IMG/VR virus record: IMGVR_UViG_3300013772_000002
Span: 40,817-104,816 of that record
Length of the DNA stretch: 64,000 bases
Source: a virus
Reading direction: 5' to 3' (one strand)
Of this stretch, positions 26,501 through 34,800 are shown piece after piece (position 1 is the first letter of the stretch; each line of letters begins with the position of its first letter). The notes beneath the pieces are model-generated. The model did no database searches. It was not told the origin of the DNA and saw only the letters and a list, made by a program, of their open reading frames with translations. Position numbers and translations under genes: made by a program.

Positions 26501-29500
26501 ACGACTACTCCGAGGAAGACCATCCGTTCCGCCAGGTCAATCGCGCACTTGCGAGTCACGGTTACGACGCGATTACCCATCTCGGCGGCGGTATTCGCGG
26601 CAACGTGCGTCACCGGGTCGCGATCGCCCTCGATCCGCAGCGCGAGGATCGCCAACGTCCCGTTTCGCCGATCAAGAAGCTCGAGCCGAAGTTTCAGGAG
26701 GGAGACGCATCGCATTACCCGAATCTGAACTACAGCTCGACGTTACATCAGAAATACCTCGACGAGTTGCATGCGACCGCCCGCGACTTCCGCTACCCTG
26801 GCAGCGCGCCGGACGCGGGGGATGCCACCGATGTAACGGACGCCCTCAGTCGTGTCAAGTACAAACATGACCCCGGAAATACCGCACCAGAGTCGGTCGA
26901 CGATCGCGGCGTGAGCATGACGACCAAGTTGCGGCGTCGTGCGCGACTCTACCATTGGGCGCGGGAGATAGAAGAGCAAGGACACGACGCCGATCTCCCT
27001 TTCGACGATGCCCAGGTGCCGAACGAACACGGCATGCTCTCGGGTCACGGCGTCGTTTCCCACGACAATCCCGACGAAGAGCAAGTACGCGAATACGAGA
27101 ACAAGCGGCAGGAGGGTGATCACTTCCGCGGACAACCGTCCTACCTTCGCATGGGCGCGCATCCTTGGCTTGCCAATCGGATCATGGAGACCGCCAAGCG
27201 CGACAAGTGGTTCGAGCCGCCAAAAGTGGAAGCAACGAAATCCTTCGCCGAACTCTTGCTCAAGACGTTCGTTCATACCCCCTTGACAGCGCCGTCCGGC
27301 CTCAGTGGTCGCTCCTTTGCTACCGTCCTCGTCACGTCACTCGACGGTAACCATGAGATACGCAAGGCGAGCGTCCCCCCGCCCCCCGCGTCCGTGCCGG
27401 CATCGACGGTTGTTGCCCACAACACGAACTGGTTCCGACGACCGTCAGGCGAGACGGGGACGACGGCAACCAAGACCGCAGCAATCAAGGCACAGGGCGG
27501 TCTGACACTCACCGGCAATAATAAGGCGCCGATGACGCAGGAATTCAACCGGCGGCTTGGGCGTGCCCCGGAATCGCTGTTTACGACGCGCACCGGGGAT
27601 AATACGCTCGACACGATGCGCGAGAATGGCATTCGTCCCGAAGCGTCGCTCGCTGAACATGCTGACGCGTTCCGCGATAAACTCTATCTGGGCATACCCC
27701 ATGATACCTACGGTCGGTTGAAGGTCGATGATATGTGGAGCCTGCCGAGTACGCGAGGGGCGTCACAAAACCCCGAGGCGATCGCCTCGGACCGCAGGGT
27801 CTACGAACAGAACCGCCGTCCACTTGCCGCGCACGATGCCTTTCATCGCGGAGTCAACCCAAAACACGGCGGAATCCGTGAGTACAACGAGATTCCAATC
27901 GACCGCACTGCACACCCAAGTGGTCATTTTCCCCTCGATCACCTCGCCTTCGGCCACGACATCGTTGAAGGCGCGCTCGCCGAGGACCCCCAAACGACCG
28001 TCCATGACTACCTTCATAAACATCTCGCGCCCCATCTCGCCGAGCGTTTTGGCTATCAACTCCCCGCCCACGATATCAGTGCTTTGGCCGGACTCGATGA
28101 TTCAGATTTCAGTGGCGTCCAGTACGACTATAACGGGCGCTCTCCACTGCCGATCGATCACTGGGACGGCGAAGAATTGCCACAGGGTATCAAAGACCTG
28201 GGTTGGCATACGCCGCAGGTCGAGAAATCGTTCGCCAAATCTAATGCTGCTCAGACAGGCGTGATGATCGGTCTCTGGGTGCCAAAAGAGGCTGCGGAGA
28301 AGTTGGCGATGCCGGACGGTGAAGAATCTGACGAATTACACATCACGCTCGCCTACCTTGGCAAATTAGGAGAGGACGTCGATCAACAGACAGTCACGCG
28401 TATGACAAATGCCGTCCGTCGTTGGGCAGCAAACCAATCTCCCTTTGTCGGCCATGTCGAGGACGGCGGCCGCTTCCCTGCCTCCGAAGGAAGTGACGGC
28501 AAGGACGTCCTCTTTGCCGTGCCGGAGATCGATGGGTTGCGCGAGGCGCGAACCGATCTCTGTCGACAATTGAAGAAAGCGAAAATAGAGTGGAAGCAGG
28601 ATCACGGATTCACGCCACACATAACCCTCGCCTACGTCGACCAGGGCGGGAAATGGCCTGCGGATGGTCCCGCCGAGACGCAACTGACATTCACACACGT
28701 TACGGTTTGCGCTGGACCTGACCGGACGGCGATCCCCTTCAAGGGTATCGCAAAGGTACATAAAGATGGGGCGATTGGCGAGGGTTGGGGAACCTATAAG
28801 AAAACGGGCGCGGTCAAAGCAGAGAAAATGGATGCCGCTTTCACAGTCGCAACGAAGGAAGGTAAGGCTTCCGGCAAAGCCGGGGATTATCGTGTTACCG
28901 GGATTGATGGCGAACAATGGCCGATCCCTGCCACTGACCTGTCGCGTTTCTATCGCCCAACGAAAGAGGCGGGCGTCTATCGTTCCGTCGGCACACCTGT
29001 GCGAGCAAAGAAGATGACCGAGACATTCACTGTCAAGATTGACAATGGAGAACAATTGCACGGTAAGATAGGCGATTATCTCATCGAGGGTAAGGATGGT
29101 GCGCGCTGGGTTGTTGACTCCCATATCTTTGCGCGCACGTACGAAGCCGTCACGGGCGTGTCGCTGGCAAAGACGCTGATCCACGCCATGTCTGGATCGT
29201 CCACCCCCGCCGTTCAAAGGTCACCAACCACACCGATCGCCGCACCCGCACCCGCAATGTCGCCGAAGGCGGAGAACGTTAACTATGCATCTCTTCCCAA
29301 GGAACACCCTTTCTGGGAGGGGAGCGACGATCATCTCTACCACTCCACTCCCGCAGATAACCTGCCGAGTATTGCGCGCCACGGTCTGCATACGAACATC
29401 CCATTCAATGACTACGAGGACGACGAGAACCCGGACGCACCAGGTGCGTGGCCGGAGGGCGGGAGTGAGCCGCGAACCTACTTCGGTGATAGCCCCCGTA

Positions 29501-31461
29501 ATGCGGACGAGTACGGAGGAGGGAATAACGCGATGCTGCGCGTACCATATGATCACGTCAGCGCGCGGGATCACGGGAGCGACTATTCCGGAACCTACGC
29601 GCGCGAGGATATCCCGGCTAAGCACGTCGAGTATTACGGCGATGGCGCTTGGAAACCGATGGAACACCATCCCTCCCTCGCCGAAACGGAGAAATCACTC
29701 GCCAAGGCGACGACCTTCTCACTAAAGAATCTGCCGCCCGCCAAGCCGATTCATCACTACCGCCATCGCACCGATAGCGGGCACGAGCATCTCGGCGTCG
29801 TACCGACCGGCACACCTCATGGCGCGGGCGAACGACCCGAGCACGCTTCACCTGCCTGGCGACTGGCGACGACCGGACATGTCGATTTCTCTGGTACGAA
29901 CCATCAGGATCATCCCCGTCACCACCACACGCTGCTGCCGATTTACCAGGGAGAGCAGGGGCGGCACGACCTTCTCACTCACCATCGCTTCGCGGCGCAT
30001 ACCCGTCGCGCGCACGAACAGGGCGAGACGAAGGGATACTGGGATGAGTTGCCGGGACCCGAGGATGTGCCGACCTATGGTGACCGCGAGCACGCGGAAC
30101 ATGCCCTGGCGCATTACCGTCAAGCACGCGATACCGCCAAGCACGTGCATCATGCCGCCGATGGTGACGCGCGCCATGCCGACGCTGCCGGAAAATGGCA
30201 ACACTACGTCAGCGACCTCTCTGCCCTCCACCACAAACTGACGGGCAAGCATCCTGAACTGGACCTTCTCGAAGGCGATGTCAAGCGGATGCAGCGCGTT
30301 CACCAAATGCTGACATCAATGACCCCTGCCGATCTGGCGCGTGACGCGACAGCGGGCGTCCTTCCCCAGCCGGGCACGACTTTTCACCTGCACGCCGATC
30401 GGTCCGCTTTCGACGACGGTGACGTGGAAGCGCTCGACATGGCTGATAGCGCGATGGCCGGACTCGCTGATGAGATTGGGCGCGCCATCCCAACGGGAAT
30501 GCCGCTCGATGCTCGCAAGGGAGAGCGCGTCCGTACCGCGCGTCGCGCCTGGTTGCAACTGGCGCGAGATTTGAAGCGCCAGAGCGCGCTTCGTCACCAT
30601 GTCGCGGATACCGGACGCGCGCCACACGAGTCACTTTGGCACGATCTCGAAACGCCAGGTTCAGGAACGCCCTTTTACCGCCTTTCCCAAGGAGCGCTCA
30701 ATCGCAACGTCGATCGCCTCTTGCCCCAGCGTCGCCAACAGGATGCCGAACGCGCCTTGGGCATGACGTTCGCGCAGTTCGTCGCGGAGAAAATGCGCGA
30801 TACCGGAACGCAGGCGCCGCCCGAATTGGCGTCGATGAAACTGATTCAGTACTGCGACAAGATGCGCCCTGTCCATGGTGGCTCGCTCGATCAGTTGCGA
30901 CAAATACTCGCCCAGGGCGCTTTCGATATTCTTGGCACACAAGATCGCTCGGGCATCTCACACGCGACGCTCTCCGGCGATGAGGAAGCGTCCGGATTGG
31001 AGAACGCGGTTTTCCTCCAGGACGGTCCGCCCCATGGCGACCCGGAGTATATTGCCGTCTTTCACCCGCGCGTTCTCAGCCTCCACGGCGCGGTTGCGAT
31101 CCCGATCAATCATGTCTCGCTCGATTCCGGAAAGACTCTTCCACTCGATAACTTGCTCGTTTCTTGCGCCGACCGAGCCATTCGTGGTAAGATTATGATA
31201 GCCCTTGGCATTATGCCTGCTATTCTCGCCGGGCGCTGGGACGACCTCACCTCCGGCGCTTGGGCCGATCACGCGGGTTTGTGGTATGCCTTCCCCTTCG
31301 GCATCGCCCTCTCTGACATCACCCACTTGATTCTCGCACCCGGCACGGACGCTGACCGGGTTGCCGATATTACGCGACACGCTCATGCCGCCTCCCACAC
31401 CATTGAAGTAACGACGGGTCGCTACGCGGACGTCGTGACGCTGACCGCGGAGCGCAAGTGA
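20548..31461 (+). CDS. giant polyvalent protein with multiple ADP-ribosyltransferase-like domains and a 2H phosphoesterase
   Basis: The 3637-residue protein, coupled to the previous gene by TAATG, is a chain of domains joined by Pro-rich linkers. ADP-ribosyltransferase-like modules show the H-Y core: LYHYT (855) with TYLAETP (887); LYHGTG (1188) with GPGIYLTDNP (1216); LYHAV (1618) with NIINEGLDP; FYHGTG (1857) with GPGVYMTDNP (1885); LYHST (2930) with YFGDSP (2978). Modules two and four are diverged copies. Residues 2566-2733 are a 2H phosphoesterase with both H-x-T motifs (HITLAYLG at 2598, HITLAYV at 2691). Two PGDYG-type domains follow (GDY near 2779 and 2843). The remaining parts, including about 100-370 and the C-terminal 600 residues, are unrecognised. 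Position between portal and capsid genes suggests a virion protein delivered into the host, comparable with T4 Alt. Enzyme activities are inferred. Confidence 0.8.
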   Translation: MPVTPSTIPPNNVPVRLAANAAQGTAPTMGQIHGISNDLKLVPSPNAGKTDLTPGVPGGMVPKLALNLPQRPRITADPVEDQPSANAFPVAGGGSPPPPAGSAVHRAVPRLFGGLNNANDLRLDYAAAVRHPDGDWFADGGYAPPRVTDDPLANRAYGAQRAAAHTSVAQGAPAAWVGPDGAVGHGISLHDREGNLIGHTMRHYHDDGAGGIATRMHPMTLAPGINPAVAHQHAHAEDQWLRGHGVTRKERSVGAGQEAHDAAREGYDFASPAQGYNATQRYHRYLMERGHTRAMNEWQDRLAAEGRDAMTPNEIVTHAPFQTQVTQRGENGHAEDFPTVGAGTAYMLEHQQPYEAVQDFDSPGDRIGVAQRAVEMSKSLAPPPMPKIDVHAEPPRGAYRIPPVPKPAPAQPKAAEPWHGTAERAAATWRSPTPEPEGWGKPKPPPESVTGPAVHGATPYANVTPTHIPHEPDAPPVHQMTQAEFLKTGHLLYPSSEDNGYGNTARMRLTPEIGGNLNRYAEEVGGASVRGRHRKAGNSDPTGGGRPPEHAAIQTERRADLRAAMEKHGVLWHHDEQGNPQRIDNLDALPEHIHDNGNIFAFPPDAPKQDAKTVWGSGFRADQGHSPYSDEPDTSEDMTDSYTAGHHGKVVDHNFLFDADDDFEENEHEGTPKKPAPDPKVVLARRDMIGNNGKKVHANLVRAALMHGDEHVPDSVLADYPGLREKVDAERLEKFRPQMEYNATLRPHLDDFAVKARKFIQNSVDKKMEGHLAAVKRDKPNHIPEYGDFDTHPSASDRRLAALDYETVAPFDVPDAHAAMESWPKGARELPKVGQLAKHYDAHAALTRHHSGADLYHYTVSPGHFSDFQPERKTEYEPETSSRNATYLAETPFGAATGGRGGSENPDPYWGDVPPAHSSPPPTLPLVGHPERRDYSHPGTRVFAVKHHGLRTLGEDIPKHPIANEAEWHSHRALIRRLAEKRDAIKDPKVRERAKELIEQHRLGLDGHVDATQFAMRWHDAENPLTQAAAKALGYNNLIVADETGHSSAVMDQSKIKVGQPVASILRAYEPGDLAKTLVHSLAPNAKKNDETWRDLVTLRELGKDELDEHIARHQGITKSVPVARPGTAAQIPTPTSPPHIPTLPTQTATPIPKHTSTISPPDAPGETLGKPPKDERSMAQYLNFKDLYHGTGMPHLEPSILDSKKVSAGSLFGPGIYLTDNPTVAQGYARDSEGKTGYEYPTVYHGKTNLRRVLDLEQPAPRRVRTLFRRAAAKVPAGHHASYPEGQMADALIDPATKTEDLYRHLLNAHSYVPHSDADHPYRQVNDELARMGYDGLTHMGGGRRGGGNMHRVAIVLDPQGRNRKRVAISVKKLIPQFQGNEASPYPNLQYGADAVKRKRAYIEDLHETARDFRQSPDVWSVPSGQPRYLREALDAVKTRHDPHDTMPDGYDPRRLLAQQGGMYDWARNTLAGGKLTGNDAHFPHDHDLLWGHSIVADKGKGGPEQAENYDAHRDESQNALRREAHPWLAQRIMEAAKRDKWFTPPDEEATKTLSGGLADMLLKALVHTPSSPTPPSIDQAPHSARLTAQYAADPTQMTRAQFRAPPPVAPEGRRMLYHAVRDPAVIPNIINEGLDPTRARSDMDGGSNVIWSAASRTGYGPEAHKVAFHVPEDDRSVERAGGPGEDAHYRVTRPILPHEIAQVDRPYHTAVSGGNTLGAQRASHYADAYHEHIIQEALDRGDPVPEHVRAEYPHLSPPDKEPTTWRDNVNLTPLGDDELNEHIARHAELNKSIPQAPPGTAATLPPPKPPPTTTPTPTTPMVPRKVSPAKTDWRSLETPQSEERAMAQRLNRTDFYHGTGMPHLEPTNLDSGKTKASGLYGPGVYMTDNPTVAQGYAKDSRGKAGSEFPVVYHGKTNFRRVLDADREAPRHVRDIFRKVAKPFTDDVDTDAEKYETFDGHLNDPTTPTTKLYRALRPMIEDVDDYSEEDHPFRQVNRALASHGYDAITHLGGGIRGNVRHRVAIALDPQREDRQRPVSPIKKLEPKFQEGDASHYPNLNYSSTLHQKYLDELHATARDFRYPGSAPDAGDATDVTDALSRVKYKHDPGNTAPESVDDRGVSMTTKLRRRARLYHWAREIEEQGHDADLPFDDAQVPNEHGMLSGHGVVSHDNPDEEQVREYENKRQEGDHFRGQPSYLRMGAHPWLANRIMETAKRDKWFEPPKVEATKSFAELLLKTFVHTPLTAPSGLSGRSFATVLVTSLDGNHEIRKASVPPPPASVPASTVVAHNTNWFRRPSGETGTTATKTAAIKAQGGLTLTGNNKAPMTQEFNRRLGRAPESLFTTRTGDNTLDTMRENGIRPEASLAEHADAFRDKLYLGIPHDTYGRLKVDDMWSLPSTRGASQNPEAIASDRRVYEQNRRPLAAHDAFHRGVNPKHGGIREYNEIPIDRTAHPSGHFPLDHLAFGHDIVEGALAEDPQTTVHDYLHKHLAPHLAERFGYQLPAHDISALAGLDDSDFSGVQYDYNGRSPLPIDHWDGEELPQGIKDLGWHTPQVEKSFAKSNAAQTGVMIGLWVPKEAAEKLAMPDGEESDELHITLAYLGKLGEDVDQQTVTRMTNAVRRWAANQSPFVGHVEDGGRFPASEGSDGKDVLFAVPEIDGLREARTDLCRQLKKAKIEWKQDHGFTPHITLAYVDQGGKWPADGPAETQLTFTHVTVCAGPDRTAIPFKGIAKVHKDGAIGEGWGTYKKTGAVKAEKMDAAFTVATKEGKASGKAGDYRVTGIDGEQWPIPATDLSRFYRPTKEAGVYRSVGTPVRAKKMTETFTVKIDNGEQLHGKIGDYLIEGKDGARWVVDSHIFARTYEAVTGVSLAKTLIHAMSGSSTPAVQRSPTTPIAAPAPAMSPKAENVNYASLPKEHPFWEGSDDHLYHSTPADNLPSIARHGLHTNIPFNDYEDDENPDAPGAWPEGGSEPRTYFGDSPRNADEYGGGNNAMLRVPYDHVSARDHGSDYSGTYAREDIPAKHVEYYGDGAWKPMEHHPSLAETEKSLAKATTFSLKNLPPAKPIHHYRHRTDSGHEHLGVVPTGTPHGAGERPEHASPAWRLATTGHVDFSGTNHQDHPRHHHTLLPIYQGEQGRHDLLTHHRFAAHTRRAHEQGETKGYWDELPGPEDVPTYGDREHAEHALAHYRQARDTAKHVHHAADGDARHADAAGKWQHYVSDLSALHHKLTGKHPELDLLEGDVKRMQRVHQMLTSMTPADLARDATAGVLPQPGTTFHLHADRSAFDDGDVEALDMADSAMAGLADEIGRAIPTGMPLDARKGERVRTARRAWLQLARDLKRQSALRHHVADTGRAPHESLWHDLETPGSGTPFYRLSQGALNRNVDRLLPQRRQQDAERALGMTFAQFVAEKMRDTGTQAPPELASMKLIQYCDKMRPVHGGSLDQLRQILAQGAFDILGTQDRSGISHATLSGDEEASGLENAVFLQDGPPHGDPEYIAVFHPRVLSLHGAVAIPINHVSLDSGKTLPLDNLLVSCADRAIRGKIMIALGIMPAILAGRWDDLTSGAWADHAGLWYAFPFGIALSDITHLILAPGTDADRVADITRHAHAASHTIEVTTGRYADVVTLTAERK

Positions 31462-31781
31462 TCCCGTTTGACGAGAAAACATCATTGACTGATTTGAGGG
31501 AGCTTTACCCGGACCCCCCTCATAATTTGGTGGTATCTTCGCCGCCCTTAATACATCATGGCTACTTTCTCGGTCACGCGACGGTTTGTGTTCCCGCTCT
31601 CAAAGAATGCCTGGAGATCGCGAAGAAACGCGGCGACCAGGCCGCCGTCGCGCACCTACGCGCCCATGCTCAGGCATATGCCAAGTGGAAGAAAGAGCGC
31701 ACCGATGCGCGCTCAGTCCAGGAGTCGGCAACGCGCCGCTCCACCGGACCACGCCCCCAAACGATGCCGTCTGGCATCTAG
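31458..31781 (+). CDS. hypothetical protein, 107 residues
   Basis: GTG 31458 overlaps the stop of the giant gene (GTGA), so it is probably translated by coupling. The C-terminal half is helical and basic (ALKECLEIAKKRGDQAAVAHL, then AYAKWKKERTDARS). Nothing recognised. The gap to the next gene is 26 bases. Confidence 0.5.
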   Translation: MIPFDEKTSLTDLRELYPDPPHNLVVSSPPLIHHGYFLGHATVCVPALKECLEIAKKRGDQAAVAHLRAHAQAYAKWKKERTDARSVQESATRRSTGPRPQTMPSGI

Positions 31782-31807
31782 TCCCGCATTCCCGCAGCGA
31801 GGTTTGA

Positions 31808-34800
31808 ATGGTAACGAAACGATCGCCTGTGGACGATCTTGGAAAAAATCCAGATACGTCCCCCGACTACAGCGCGTACGGTCGCTGGGGGAAACAGCTC
31901 ACTGACGAGCCGTTTCAAATAAGCCGTCATGGCAAAGGCGGTGTTCCCCATTTCGATCCGGACAACAATGTCTCTTATGACAAACCTGCCCAGGGACATA
32001 AGCCCAAACCAATTGTGGACCCAGCCGGCAAGACCGTCAAACTCGGCAACGACCAGCATGGCTTTCTGCAGGTCTTTCAGCAGGCGGCACTGAAAACGGG
32101 CGTGACCGTGCCCACTCACGTGCTCGTCCTGATGAGTGATGCCGCGAACGCCGCCGCCAAGACGAGCGTTGACGATTTGCGCGCCCACATGGAGCGCGGC
32201 ACCAAGGGCGCCCATCGGGAACATGCTCGGACGCGGATGTATAACGAGCCCTTCCTAGCGGCGTTGAAGGTCGGCGAACAGCACCTGCAAGGTCAGGACT
32301 TGCGCAAATTGATGACGCGTGCCGCCGGTGGGTTTCGTGATGGGGCATCACATAGTCTCTCCGACGGTACCGAGTCGCCGATTCCCCTTCCCCTCGCTTC
32401 GGTTGCTCGTCATCACCTGACAGGTGGTGAACGGCGGGATGGTCTGGACGTCAAGGACATCCTCGATGAGCGCGACAAACCCTTCCATGACGGTCTGAAG
32501 AAGTACCAGAAGGCGAGCGAGGCGGCGGCCAAGAATCCCGCCTCCACCGCGCATATGCAAGCGGCTGCCGCGCATCGCTCTTCGCTCGGTGAACTGGGTA
32601 AGCACCACACCGATCATCTCAATCAATTGCGTCAGCGTACCAAGGATGAGGACGCGAAGCGACCCGCCGCCGAAAAGGAGCAGCGCTCTCGCGAGGTCGC
32701 CGGGCAATGGGATCAGGAAGCGGACGCGAACCTGCAACCAATGAGCGACCAGGAATTGGCTTCATTAAAAGAAGTTGTCCAGCGTCTCGTCGCTGATCCG
32801 TCGCAGTTCGCCGAGGTGAACGCACTACCGAACGCGGCACAGGGCGGTAAGGCGCACGACTCGGGACGCGCTTCCATCGTCCGCGCCCTCGAAGAGGCGG
32901 TTAAGTCGGAATCGGCTCGCCCACCCGATCAGCGTACTCCTGCCGAGACCCTGATCGCGCGCACGCTCGTTCGTGCCATGGCACCGCGTGCGAATGCACA
33001 TATCAGTCGTGCCGAGAAGACGGGTGAGGCGAAGAACTACCACGTGCTTGCTCACCGAGACATTCATACCGATCGGCATGCGATCGCGCGCGCGATCGTC
33101 GAGTCCGCGCACAATACGCCGGATCAATCAATATGCGCGATCATGCATCTCGACGCTTATAGGGTCGCTCGCTATATCACTGCCAGCCTCCCCGGACCCG
33201 ACGATATGCTCCGCCATCTGACCGAGCAAGGGCGCGTGAAGCCGAAACCACCCGACGCCAAGGACCCAAAATTGATGCCCGGCGGTAAAAAGCCAGGCGC
33301 GAGTGGTGATCCGAAAACTGCCGGAGCAGGCGTACCTCCACTCATCCTCAAGGCGAACAACGTCCCTTTTCTAAAAGCCTCCGGGTGGGAGGGTGCCGAC
33401 CAATGGTCGCGTTCACGCCCCCGCTCCGGAGGCGGTAAGCCGACCCTCTATCGCGATCAGCGTCCCGCCAACCTTGGCGCCGTCCAAGTTGACGCATCAA
33501 ACTCAACGCCGGTCCGCAATGCGCTCGGACGTGGATTCGATGATGACCAGGCAATGCGCGACGCACGCGACACTTTCAACACGATGCGGGACAAACATCT
33601 TTCCCAGCCATTGAGCGCGCGTGACGATTCGCACATTCCCGAGATGGTTGCACACGGTACCGACCTCCTCCATGGCCCGATGGCGCCGATGCGCCGCCAG
33701 ATGAACAAGATCGGCGGTCCTGAACTCGTCCACCGCTTCCTGACCCACTATGGAGCACATCCACGCGACAGTTACGACGAGACGATGCCGCACAAACACT
33801 TCGATGACCACGTCGGTCGCGCGGCGGGCAATGCAATCGCCGATCATCTCTATGATGAGGAGTATGGCAAGGCACGGCAGGGCGCGGAGGACGATTATAC
33901 CGCGCGACGAGACTCGCACAAAATATCTCCTGATACCCAGAAGGAAATTGATGATGTCCATCGCCGCTACTCCAATCCTGGCAGCAGCACCGACTGGACG
34001 CGCAAGGTTCGCTTGCATGAGAAAGAGGCTCATATCAACAACATTATTCGTAACCAGTCAGCGACAGAACCTGGCGTTAATGAGACTGGGGGACAAAAGT
34101 TTCTGCGCGAACTTCGTGACTCGACGCGCGGTCAGATGGACGTGATGACGCGTTCGGCCCGTAATCCCGCTACCGCGATTTTTGGTGATCTTGGCGGTCG
34201 TGCAATGGATGCCGTTCAACGCGGCATTGACTTGCGTCGCGCACACAAAACCGCGCTCGATGCCGTCAAGAAACGGATGAATGGACTCTATTCGCGCGCT
34301 GAGGCCGAGCAATCAGCGCCTGCGTTTACGCCGACCGCCCCGTCGGGTGGTGGACCCGTCGGTGGTAAGACGTCCAATTATAGCCGGACTGGACCGATGG
34401 TGCCGACGACGCGGCGGTATGGCGGACAAAAACGCGCGGAACCCGTGGTCGAACAACCGCCTGCGCGCATTCTCCGTGACCCGCGCGCCATGACTCGAGC
34501 GGGCATGAACGGGTCTAATGCGCCGACGCTTTCCCCCGAACGTGTCGTACGCGATCCGCGTGCAATGACGCGCCAGGGTGAATCAGATACCCCATCGATC
34601 GCCAGCAACGGTGCGACGCCAATGGTGCCTGCCGCGCGCGCGCACGTAGAATCACCGACCGAGTCCGTTACGAACGTCGATCCAGCGAAGACGCAGATGC
34701 GTTCCCTGGATGACGGCACCAACGCGCGCCCAGAGGCACAGCCCGTTCGTCGCGCATTGCCCGTCGGCGGCGGCGGGCACGGCGGCTCCGACGGGCGGTT

